Source: Pyxidicoccus caerfyrddinensis
GTDB taxonomy: Bacteria; Myxococcota; Myxococcia; Myxococcales; Myxococcaceae
Direction: 5' to 3'
Assembly: GCF_010894405.1 (NCBI RefSeq)
Contig: NZ_JAAIYA010000020.1
Span: 62,001-126,000, forward strand
Length of the DNA stretch: 64,000 nt
Position 1 is the first letter of the stretch. Every line of letters starts with the position of its first letter. A program made the translations under genes and the position numbers. The notes beneath the pieces are model-generated. The model searched no databases and was not told where the DNA came from. It saw only the letters and a program-made list of their open reading frames with translations. Shown in pieces: positions 50,824-59,000 of this stretch.

Positions 50824-52032
50824 TCAGCGCGGGGCGAGCAGCAGCGCCCAGGCCTCCTTCGTATGGATTCCTCCCACCTTGACCAGGCGCGACGAGTCGA
50901 CGTCGTACAGCATGAGTCCTTCGGGGTACGTGGACAGGAGGAGCGTCCGCCCATCCGCGCTGATGTCGAACACCTTGTGCAGCGACTCGATGTCAATCTC
51001 GCGAGTCGCGTCGCGCTCGAGGTCGTGCGCGAACAGGCGCTGGCCGCCATCGACGGGGTCGGGGCGCGCCCCGTAGAAGTACACGGTCCGCCTGCGCGCG
51101 TTCGCCAGGAGGAAATCACTCGAGACGCACCAGTCCTCGAAGGTGTGGAAGGTGCGCTCCTGGCCGGTACTCAGCTCGAAGCGCCGGTACGAGCCGGGCC
51201 TCGTTTCATCACAGCCGCCGTACTCGGGATGGTTCTCGCCCTCGCGAAAGAAGACCAGCGAGTCCCCCAGCAGCGTGGCGGCTGTCATCTTTCGGCGCTC
51301 CTGGCGCAGGGGTGGGCCCAGTTTCCACGGCTTCGTGCCCGTCGGGTCCAGGGTGGCGATGCGGACGCCATCGCGCTTGCTCCTCAGCACGGTGCGAAGC
51401 TCGCCATTCGCCGGCGGGTGGCAGGTGTCTGTCATTCCGGGCGGGAGCACGCGAACGCCGACGGGCCGAGGGGCAAAGCTCCAGCTCCACCACTGGCACA
51501 CGGCGCTCTTGGAATTACTGACGAGCACGCGAGAGCCGTCCGGAGTGAAGGCCTCCGGGCCCTGGGAGTAGACAGTCCCGTCGCTCGTCCACGTCTCGGG
51601 GCGGCCGAGGGTGACCGCCAGGACTCCCTTGCGGTCGCCCATGAGGATGTAGTCGCCCTTCGTCGGGCGTCCGGCCTTGTCGGTGGGCGGGACGTACTCG
51701 CGGCCATCCACGGCCAGGCGGACTTCGCCAGCCATGATTGCCGCCGACACCGCCCAGCGGCCTGTCGGCGCGTGCACGGCCAGAAAAGAGAGGTAGCAGG
51801 GCCTCCATTCGTGCTCGACCTGGCCCCGCTTGGGCCCCGCGACGAAGCGGGTCTCATTGAGGGCACGGCAGTCCGCGAGGGTTCGTGTGCCGTCCTGGTC
51901 GATGAGGGAGACCTTCCCTTCATCGGCGACAATCAGCGGGATTGGCGAGGTGGAGGGCTCGGCCCACGCCGCGGCCGCGAACGTGGCGACCAGGGCGGAT
52001 ATCAGGAGTTGAGTTCGCGAGGTGTTGGACAT
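50824..52032 (-). CDS. Secreted beta-propeller-like protein
   Basis: 402 residues. A signal peptide (cut near AAWAEP) precedes a protein made of repeated four-strand motifs: RWAVSAAIMAGEVRLAVDGR, TPDGSRVLVSNSKS, DGVRIATLDPTGT and ISADGRTLLLSTYPEGL, typical of WD40/TolB-like propellers. About seven such blades fit the length. Four to six Cys could cross-link blades. No catalytic motif is visible; a binding role at the envelope is likely. The gene follows the DUF4139 remnant tail to tail and is not damaged by it. Confidence 0.75.
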   Translation of the reverse strand: MSNTSRTQLLISALVATFAAAAWAEPSTSPIPLIVADEGKVSLIDQDGTRTLADCRALNETRFVAGPKRGQVEHEWRPCYLSFLAVHAPTGRWAVSAAIMAGEVRLAVDGREYVPPTDKAGRPTKGDYILMGDRKGVLAVTLGRPETWTSDGTVYSQGPEAFTPDGSRVLVSNSKSAVCQWWSWSFAPRPVGVRVLPPGMTDTCHPPANGELRTVLRSKRDGVRIATLDPTGTKPWKLGPPLRQERRKMTAATLLGDSLVFFREGENHPEYGGCDETRPGSYRRFELSTGQERTFHTFEDWCVSSDFLLANARRRTVYFYGARPDPVDGGQRLFAHDLERDATREIDIESLHKVFDISADGRTLLLSTYPEGLMLYDVDSSRLVKVGGIHTKEAWALLLAPR

Positions 52033-52123
52033 GCCGATGACGACGGGCTCGCCGGGCCTGTATTCACACCCACCGTGTGACCTGGACCCCCTCTCGCCAC
52101 GGTGGCTGAGGCAGGCGGGCTGG

Positions 52124-53008
52124 CTATTCGAGAGCGAGCAGCAGGGCGTCCCGCTCCGCGACGAGCTTCTTCGAGTTGAGGGCCTTGCGGATGAGGCGCC
52201 GCGCCTCGACCCGGGCCGCCGCGTCCGTCAGCCGGGGGAGCCAGTGGGTGCGGAGCGCCTCGAGTTGCTGCCGCTGCGTCAGCCCCGCATCGTCGAGCCA
52301 ACGCTCGAGCTCGAGGATGACGTCGGGCCGGGGAGCCACGGTCTTCTCGGCAGCGACGACCTCCGTCGGCTTCGGCGTGTACCGCCGCGCGGCCTGGTCC
52401 TCGGGCAGCGGCCCCCACTGTTCGGCCAGGGCGCGCAGGCCGCGCTGGACCTCGTCGAGGTAGGATTCGGCGCGCGGGTCGGAGAGCACGCCCCATTCGA
52501 CGAGCCGTTGCCGCAATGCCTCGCGCCCGTTCACTTCGTCGTGGACCTCTTCTCCGAGCGTGGCCGTCCCCCACACGTCGAAGTGATGGTTGTGAGAGAA
52601 GACCGCGCTCTCGACGTGGGCGTCGCCGAAGACGTAGGTGCCGTCCGGCTCGTCCTCGCCGAACAGGCGCCGGACACGGAGCTCTCCCAGCACGATGAGG
52701 TAGCCGCTGGTGAAGAGCGTCTGCGCGATGAGGTTGCCACGCACGAAGACGAGCCCGCCCGGGTTCTCCAGCCACCCGTCGACGAGCAGGTCGCCGTCGA
52801 CGAAGGTCGAGCCCCGGTCATTCTCGAGGACGAGCGACGCGACCCGTCCTCCCGAGAACAGCCCGGCGCCGCTGTTGGAGAAGCCGTGGGAGAGCACGGA
52901 GGCATCGACATCCATGCCGATGCGGGCGCCGGTGCTCCGGAACGCGTCGTACGGGCGCAGGTAGGAAGGGGCTTCGGCCGGTGGCAGCCAGCGTTGCAGG
53001 GGGAGCAT
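52124..53008 (-). CDS. Polymer-forming (bactofilin-like) beta-helix protein with helical tail
   Basis: 294 residues, no signal peptide. Residues about 30-150 form a run of short strands with Gly turns (ASLVLENDRGSTFVDGDLLV, GGLVFVRGNLIAQTLFTSGY, ELRVRRLFGEDEPDGTYVFG), the rhythm of right-handed beta helices such as bactofilins or polymer-forming cytoskeletal proteins. Residues 160-294 are helical and charged (ALRQRLVEWGVLS, RRLIRKALNSKKLVAERDAL). The role may be structural. It diverges from the next gene with only 37 bases between starts. The resemblance is structural, not a sure family match. Confidence 0.65.
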   Translation of the reverse strand: MLPLQRWLPPAEAPSYLRPYDAFRSTGARIGMDVDASVLSHGFSNSGAGLFSGGRVASLVLENDRGSTFVDGDLLVDGWLENPGGLVFVRGNLIAQTLFTSGYLIVLGELRVRRLFGEDEPDGTYVFGDAHVESAVFSHNHHFDVWGTATLGEEVHDEVNGREALRQRLVEWGVLSDPRAESYLDEVQRGLRALAEQWGPLPEDQAARRYTPKPTEVVAAEKTVAPRPDVILELERWLDDAGLTQRQQLEALRTHWLPRLTDAAARVEARRLIRKALNSKKLVAERDALLLALE

Positions 53009-53045
53009 CTGTCCGGCACCTTCGAGTCTTCAAGAGGGCGTCCAG

Positions 53046-53465
53046 ATGCGCCGTAGCACACAGCCGAGGATGGCTTCGAGCCGCTTCTCTGCCTGGCGGG
53101 CACCCCGGATGCTGGCGGGCTACACCCTGTTGGAACAGCGGCAGTGGTTCCGCCCCGGTGAGTTGGAGCTCGGCCAGGAGCTGGACCGGGAGGCCAACAT
53201 CGCGCTGGGCCACTGGTACGCCACCGCGAGCCGTCCCGCGGAGAAGAGCGCCTTCCTCCAGTACGTGACCGGACTGGGGCGGAGGCCCCAGTACGCGGAC
53301 GTGCGGCGCGCCTTTCATATCCTCTCGCACTGCGGCCACGCGGCGGAGCACGAGATGGGTGAGCTCCACGGGCTGCGCGCTGAAATCGAGGAGAGGCTCC
53401 GTCGCATGGCCCGGTCCGGGACGGGGAAGAAATCCGGAGGGCGGCGCCGCGGCCCCAGGCGGTAG
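53046..53465 (+). CDS. Hypothetical small basic protein
   Basis: 139 residues. A convincing central region (RMLAGYTLLEQRQWFRPGEL, NIALGHWYATASRPAEKSAF, RRAFHILSHCGHAAEHEMGE) is flanked by Arg-rich ends. It has no signal peptide or membrane helix and is predicted to be helical. Met9 (MASSRFS) is an alternative start. The very basic tail (GKKSGGRRRGPRR) may bind nucleic acid. I do not recognise the family. Confidence 0.65.
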   Translation: MRRSTQPRMASSRFSAWRAPRMLAGYTLLEQRQWFRPGELELGQELDREANIALGHWYATASRPAEKSAFLQYVTGLGRRPQYADVRRAFHILSHCGHAAEHEMGELHGLRAEIEERLRRMARSGTGKKSGGRRRGPRR

Positions 53466-53494
53466 GTCCCTCCATGACGCACCGCGCTCGTACT

Positions 53495-53640
53495 TCAGTC
53501 CAGCCAGTGCTGGGCGGCGTCGCTCAGCATCGGCTCGTACGGAATGACGGTGTTTCTTCCGTAGCCCGGAGGGCCTTGGCGGTCATGATTCCAGCCAGCC
53601 GGGCCAGGGGGGCACGCCGACAGGCGGTGCAGCTCCCCCC
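53495..53640 (-). pseudogene. Short C-terminal fragment in a fragment cluster
   Basis: The minus frame ending in TGA at 53495-53497 reads GYGRNTVIPYEPMLSDAAQH and WLD, which is protein-like, whereas the preceding part is better in another frame (CTACRRAPLARLAGIMTAKA). This suggests a frameshifted remnant. The family is unknown. The whole stretch 53466-54156 holds only broken pieces. Confidence 0.3.
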
Positions 53641-53647
53641 TTCGTCA

Positions 53648-53768
53648 CCTCCCGGACAGCGCTCCATCCTGCCCAGCCACCACGGGGAGCACGTGCACTC
53701 CATCGCGGTGCATGACTTGGAGTGCGGGAAGGACGATGTCTTCGGGGAAGAGCGTCACGGCGCGGGAT
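53648..53768 (-). pseudogene. CBS-domain fragment
   Basis: The minus strand encodes VTLFPEDIVLPALQVMHRDG followed by VHVLPVVAGQDGALSG. This fits the second half of a CBS domain (t..peD.vleALqlM.r.gvhhLPVVd.dGrlvG). Sequence before and after in this frame is shadow reading, so only one half-domain survives. The original may have been a channel, transporter or IMP-dehydrogenase-like regulator. Confidence 0.45.
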
Positions 53769-53786
53769 CGGTGGGTCGTGCTCCGC

Positions 53787-54049
53787 CGCCCAATGCCCAG
53801 AGCAAGGCCGAGGCGTACTGGCAGGAGGGGACCCGGTTGGAGCTTGCGTGCGCCGGGCGGGACTGGCCGTCCAAGGAGCAGCATGTCGAGGCGCTCCTCG
53901 GCCTCAAGCCCGAGCCGTGGATGCAGTCCTGGATGTACGAAACGACGACCGCCAATCTGGAAAAGCAGCTCACCACCAGGTCCGGGAAGCCTGAGACGGT
54001 GAATCAGCTCCAGTCCCTCATCCAGAAGCTCATGCCGAAGAAGGACTGA
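53787..54049 (+). pseudogene. C-terminal fragment of an unidentified protein
   Basis: The plus frame ending in TGA at 54047-54049 reads SKAEAYWQEGTRLELACAGR, then WPSKEQHVEALLGLKPEPWM and TTANLEKQLTTRSGKPETVN, a coherent helical tail of about 80 residues. Earlier codons in the frame are not protein-like, so the start is missing. It overlaps the antisense of the CBS-like piece only marginally. Identity unknown. Confidence 0.4.
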
Positions 54050-54156
54050 ACAGCAAGGACCGAGGGACTCGTGCTGGACACGCTGAGGCGGTTTCCCTAG
54101 AAGGCTCGGCATCCGACACAACCGCCCAGACCTGCCGGGCGGCATGGAGGTGCCGA

Positions 54157-54582
54157 ATGTTGCGTGCGTTCGTCAGCTTTGCCTCCGAGGACATGTGGGC
54201 CCGGGACTTCCTCGTCCGTCAGAGCCAGTTCAACGCCACTCCGTGGACGTTCACAGACAACTCCCTCCGGGAGGATCTCGATGATGCGACCTGGAAGAAG
54301 CACGTCCGCCGGCTGATCCAGAACAGCGACCTGCTGGTCCTGCTCATCGGCGAGGAAACGCACCTTGCGCACGGTGCCAGCTGGGAGGTGGGGTGCGCCC
54401 GGAAGCTGAGTCTTCCCATCTTCGGGATGCAGATCCGCCGGGATTCGCCAGGACGCATTCCGGACTGCATGCGCCGCATCCCGGTCATCGACTGGGACTT
54501 CAACAGCATCAGCGCGGAGCTCGACAGGGCCTACGCGTGGCACGAGGAACAGCAGCTCAGGAACACCGGGACGCGTCGCTGA
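54157..54582 (+). CDS. TIR-like protein of the MTH538/ThsB class, putative defence sensor
   Basis: 141 residues, start supported by GGAGG 6 bases upstream. It is a single domain: RAFVSFASEDMWARDFLVRQ (first strand and helix), WTFTDNSLREDLDDATWKKH, LIQNSDLLVLLIGEETH, GASWEVGCARKLSLPIFGMQ, IPVIDWDF. This is the MTH538 TIR-like pattern (PF08937), the class that includes ThsB of the Thoeris anti-phage system. The likely NAD-cleaving Glu is in SWEVGCA. ThsB proteins make a cADPR-type signal on infection; a ThsA effector is not seen here. A second TIR gene follows after 22 bases. Confidence 0.85.
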   Translation: MLRAFVSFASEDMWARDFLVRQSQFNATPWTFTDNSLREDLDDATWKKHVRRLIQNSDLLVLLIGEETHLAHGASWEVGCARKLSLPIFGMQIRRDSPGRIPDCMRRIPVIDWDFNSISAELDRAYAWHEEQQLRNTGTRR

Positions 54583-54604
54583 GCCGCTATCCCGGGACCC
54601 ACCG

Positions 54605-55255
54605 ATGCGCCTTCCCGCTTTCAGCCCCCTGAACGTGACGCGGGTGCCGCTGCGGCTGTCCGAGGCGCGCGCCCTTGGCGAGGAGCATGCTTTTCGGAAG
54701 CACGGGATCAAGCTCGCGTCAGACGTCTGCGCGGACCTCCTCATCAAGGAAGCGCAAGCTCCGAGGGACGAGGCTTTCGACATCTTTCTCTCGCATAGCT
54801 ACAGCGACCAGGAGGCCATCCTGCGCATCAAGCGCCGACTCCAGTCGCTCGGCTACAAGGTCTACGTCGACTGGGTCGAAGATGATGCGGAGCTGAGCCG
54901 GCTGTCGGTTTCGCGCAAGACGGCGGAGCGTCTTCGCCTGCGAATCCGGAATAGCAGATGCCTCCTGCTGGCCACCTCCGAGCACACGGACGAGTCCTTC
55001 TGGATTCCGTGGGAGCTGGGTTGCGCAGACGGGCACCACGGCAAGGTCGCAATCCTCCCCTATCTGAGAGAGGACGCGACGAGCAGCCGGTTCCAGCGAC
55101 TCGAGTTCCTTCAGCTCTATCCCGTGGTGGATGAGGCTCGGTTGGAGGGGTCAACCAAGCGTCGGCTCTGGGGCAATCGCGCAGGCGATGAGTACGTCAC
55201 GTTCGATGATTGGCGATCAGGTCGTCGGCTCCAATGGCGGCGCATCGAAGAGTGA
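54605..55255 (+). CDS. TIR-domain protein, second of a TIR pair
   Basis: 216 residues. An N-terminal helical extension of about 55 residues (LSEARALGEEHAFRKHGIKL, ADLLIKEAQ) precedes a TIR domain: FDIFLSHSYSDQEAILRIKR, LGYKVYVDWVEDDAELSRLS, IRNSRCLLLATSEHTDESFW and IPWELGCADGHHGKVAIL. The Glu in PWELGCADG is the expected NADase residue. It starts 22 bases after the ThsB-like gene and should be cotranscribed. It may be a second signal-producing TIR or an NAD-depleting effector. The gene is intact. Confidence 0.85.
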   Translation: MRLPAFSPLNVTRVPLRLSEARALGEEHAFRKHGIKLASDVCADLLIKEAQAPRDEAFDIFLSHSYSDQEAILRIKRRLQSLGYKVYVDWVEDDAELSRLSVSRKTAERLRLRIRNSRCLLLATSEHTDESFWIPWELGCADGHHGKVAILPYLREDATSSRFQRLEFLQLYPVVDEARLEGSTKRRLWGNRAGDEYVTFDDWRSGRRLQWRRIEE

Positions 55256-55302
55256 GGCCGGTAGAGACGGCTCCTCGTGGGCTGGCCCCGAGGGGCTCCG
55301 GT

Positions 55303-55690
55303 TCATCTCCACCACGGCAGGCCATCGAACGCACGGACGACCATCTTCCCGTCCTCGACGACGAGGTTGCTCCGGCCGGCGAGGAACCGCTGATAGCTGT
55401 CTTCCTGAATGGGAAATGGCTAGAGACGTACGGAGTCATCATCCGCGGTCGATGCGAGCAGCTCGCCGTCTGGCGACCGCGCGACCCCCACACCTGCCCG
55501 TGATGCCCCACCAGGGTCATCATCCGCCCTGAGACAACCTCCCAGACATGGACGGCTGAGCCGCCCTGTCTGTTGAACCACTCGGAGTCCTCGGTGCCGG
55601 CGGCGACAAAGGCTCCATCCGGACACCACGGCACAGCCGACGCCCGCTGTCCTCCAGGGCCGTTCAGCAGTCTGTGCAGCCACGGTGGGC
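55303..55690 (-). pseudogene. WD40-repeat gene tail with frameshift and nonsense mutation
   Basis: The minus strand reads SAVPWCPDGAFVAAGTEDSE, then AVHVWEVVSGRMMTLVGHHG, a WD40 blade. It then shifts frame near 55490 to GVARSPDGELLASTADDDSV, hits a TAG at 55420-55422, and continues in the same frame PFPIQEDSYQRFLAGRSNLV to a natural-looking end GLPWW at 55303. Only the last blade and a half remain. It lies between the TIR pair and the convergent TIR-STAND gene. Confidence 0.65.
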
Positions 55691-55805
55691 GAGCAGCCGG
55701 CGTACCACCAGCGCCTCGGTGCGATCAGCCGACGAGTAGGAGATGAAGACCTTCACTGGCATCACGCTTCTCCGACATGGGCTTGCAGTGACTCTTCTCA
55801 CCGTA

Positions 55806-56001
55806 AAGAAGAGACACTACAGGGGAGCGTGGGAATGGAAATCGCACCCTGGTCCGCCGCCTCATCGAAAAGCAGAGGCTTTACCGGACCTCAGGTCAGG
55901 CAGCCTTGGACCGGCTCATGGAGGACCGCAGCGCCTCAATGGACTTGCGCAACCTGGCCAAGCTCCACAGCAGCGGTAGCGACCGTGAAGCAGGCCCGTG
56001 A
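55806..56001 (+). pseudogene. Short helical gene fragment
   Basis: The plus frame ending in TGA at 55999-56001 encodes TLVRRLIEKQRLYRTSGQAA followed by LDRLMEDRSASMDLRNLAKL. It is helical and protein-like but has no start or ribosome site. Probably a relic. Nothing else in 55691-56043 looks like a gene. Confidence 0.25.
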
Positions 56002-56043
56002 TGCGTACGTAAGGTGGGCCGGATTCTGCGCCGTGCCGCGATA

Positions 56044-59000
56044 CTAGGTACCTTCGACCAGTGCGAGTAGCTCCTCGGGCTCCAAGCCCTTCCACTCGTA
56101 CCGGAGGCGCTGTTCGTCCGCTTGCTGCACTGCGAGCTTCAGTCCAGGCACCTCCGGCAGGGATTCCGCGATCCTCCGGACCGCTGAGACCGCGGCCTGG
56201 GTTCCTCGCTGTTTCAGATTGCCCAGCAGCGCGTTGCGTAGCCCGGTGATCTGGAAGTGCTGCACATTCCTATTGTCCGCGGGAGGGAAGCGCCGCCAGA
56301 GCCAGACATAGAGCTCCGCGATGGCGTTCTCGTCGAGTTCTCCCACCAGTTGCAGTTGCTGTTCCCGCCGCGCCCTATAGACCTCGGAGCGCGTGAGGAG
56401 TTGCTCCCCGAACGCCGGATTTGCCTGCATCAGGGGCCAGAGGTGTGGCCAGGCGGCCTGCAGGGACGTGTTGAGCAGCGAGCTGGCCGCTTCGAGCTTC
56501 TTCTCTCGCTCCGCTTCATCGACCGCAGCACTCGATGCCCACCGCAGCGCCTGCTCGAACGCCTTCGGGCTTCGGGGCACAAGCTCGTTCAGCAGCACTC
56601 CCAGAGCCGATGGCTCCAGCGGCACGCCAGTTCCCAGCCAGTCCACCAGTGCATCCACAAGGCGCGGGTCCCAAAGACTCGCCAACTTCTTGAGGAGCGT
56701 GTAGACGCTCAAATTCTTGCTGGCCTTGTCCAGCCACTCCAGCACGGCCGAGATGAACGCCTCGGGGGCCCTGACATAGGCGTGCGCAACGAGGGTTTCT
56801 TGGACTGCCTTTTCCTTCCCATCCTGCTCCCAGGGCCAATCGATGACGAGTGGCACCCATGGAGTCCATTGCTCCGTCGGCCAGCCAGCGAGTACCTCTC
56901 GTTTCTGTGCCAGCAACAGGCGAAGCGCCCGGTACCCGGCAGTGGCCCAACGGTGGGACTCCCCAGTACCGAACCACTCGGCTGTGCGTGGCTCTCCGTC
57001 TCGCAGGTAGCGTTCTGCAGCGGAGATGCAGCGGGCTCGGAGGTTCTCATCGAGAGCCTCCCAGCCCGGCAGTGCTGAGAGGTTGGCCTGCAATTCGTCG
57101 TCAGTCTGCCACCTGCGTTTCTTGATCCGGCTCCGAGCCAACTCCAGGCTGATGCGGTGCCAGGCAATCAGATCGCCGGCCTCGAACCTTCCGAGCAGGT
57201 GCCTCACGCGGTTCTGGCTCGGAGGCTGATGCGCTCGTTCATCGCCGCGCCTTTTATTCTGGCTCTCGCGCTGCTGCTGCCGGGCTCGCAGGCTGGCGGC
57301 TTGGGGAGACCCGAGTTCGACCGCGTCCAGGCACCATGCGAACTGTCGTGCGAGCGAGGGAATTCGTTGCCGTACCTCCAGGATGAGGTCGACATGTTCC
57401 AAGTCGTCCAATGAGAATATGCCTTCGATTAGCTTCAACCATCGTTCGTGAAGCTGAGGATCCGCGGTCTGCTCCAGCTGCTGGGTCAGCCAGCGAAGGT
57501 CGCCACTGGAGATAAACGGCTCCCTGTTGATCAACCAGAGTCTGGGGTGTTCAAGTTGGCCTAACAACTCCTGCACCAAAATTCGCCGCTTGTCAGGCTC
57601 AGCCAGTAGTGGGTCAGGCGCTCGCCTGCGGTGCGTTGCATCCCCGAACAAGGGCCTATGCAGCTTTAGCCGGCTCAGGACCGAAACACCGAACTCCCGC
57701 AACACGCCCGGCGCATCAAGATGTTCCCAGGATTTGCGGAGAATGGCCTCGACCAGTGGATCGAAATAGAAACCATTTCCCCGACTCTCCACCCATCGAA
57801 GTGCCACTGGCAGGTCCTCGGGTTTGAGATGCTCCGCCACGTCTCTGTAAAGAAAACCAGCATAGGTGCCGAAATGATGCGTATTCCTCGGCGCTGACAG
57901 GAGCTCGAATAGCCCTTCGGCGGAGAGGTACATGGGCCACAGTATATGCAGGACCCTCGCCGCCAATTCCTTCTCTGGATCACCTTCGGTACGTAGAAGT
58001 GGCCTGAGGCTCTCGAAAGCCTCTTGATTGCCCATGGCACCCATCGCTTCGATACTTGCGCATCGGATATCCAGATTTTCTGACTCATCCAACGCCAGCT
58101 GAAGCAGGTCTCCCAATAACGAAGATTCTCCACATTCTCCAGCGATGTTGATCGCAATCACGCGAGCCAGAAAGCTCTTGCTCCGATCCTTGATGATGGA
58201 GGCCAATTGTAAGCCGAGGGAAGGGTGCTTCAAGAAGTCATATCTGTGCCGTAGCATATCCTCGAAGTCGGCGACTTCCTGCCTGTTGAGTTGCTCCAGC
58301 AACGACTCGACCAGCCTGGCCTTCAATGCTGTGTCGATGGTGGTTGCGGTGCTACGGAGCAGGAACTCGGGGGCGATGGGGACGAGCTCCTGGAAGAACT
58401 CAGGACTCATGCCCGCAAGCCAGCCCACCATTTCCTGGAGCGGGGGAATGATACGGAGCTTCCCGCTTGTGTCCGGCCGTAGGAGAAGTTCCTTGAGCTT
58501 CGTTGTGGTCATCCGTCGGGTGACCAGGAATCGAGCCGCGAGGAACTCAGGGAAGGTCCAATGGCTCCAGGTGACGAGCCGCTCGCTCGTTCCTCCCGTG
58601 AACAACCCTGTCTGGAGGGTCTCCCGGATATGCTCAGGCATGACCGGGACTGGCTTCCCTCCAATCTTCTCGTAGCCGTAGCTCAGCGCATCGAGAGTGG
58701 CGGATTCTTCCGGGGCACGGCTTGCATCCTGTCCGAGGTACATGGCCGGACGCTTGCAAAGCAGGGTCACCGCCGCGATCCGTTCCGCCAGCCGCAGGCG
58801 ATGCGTTGACGGAAGCTTGCCATCGGCCTTCGAGGCGGCTCGGTCCAGACTGAACTCTTCGCAAAGACGCAAGCAGCCCTTTTCATAGAGTGCGCGCAGG
58901 CTATCTGGCAGCCGCCGATCCTCTTTGAACGAGGAAAGCAGTAGCTTGAGCGTGATTGGTTTGATGGCCAATGGGACGGCGTCCCGCTGCGTGACTGCCT

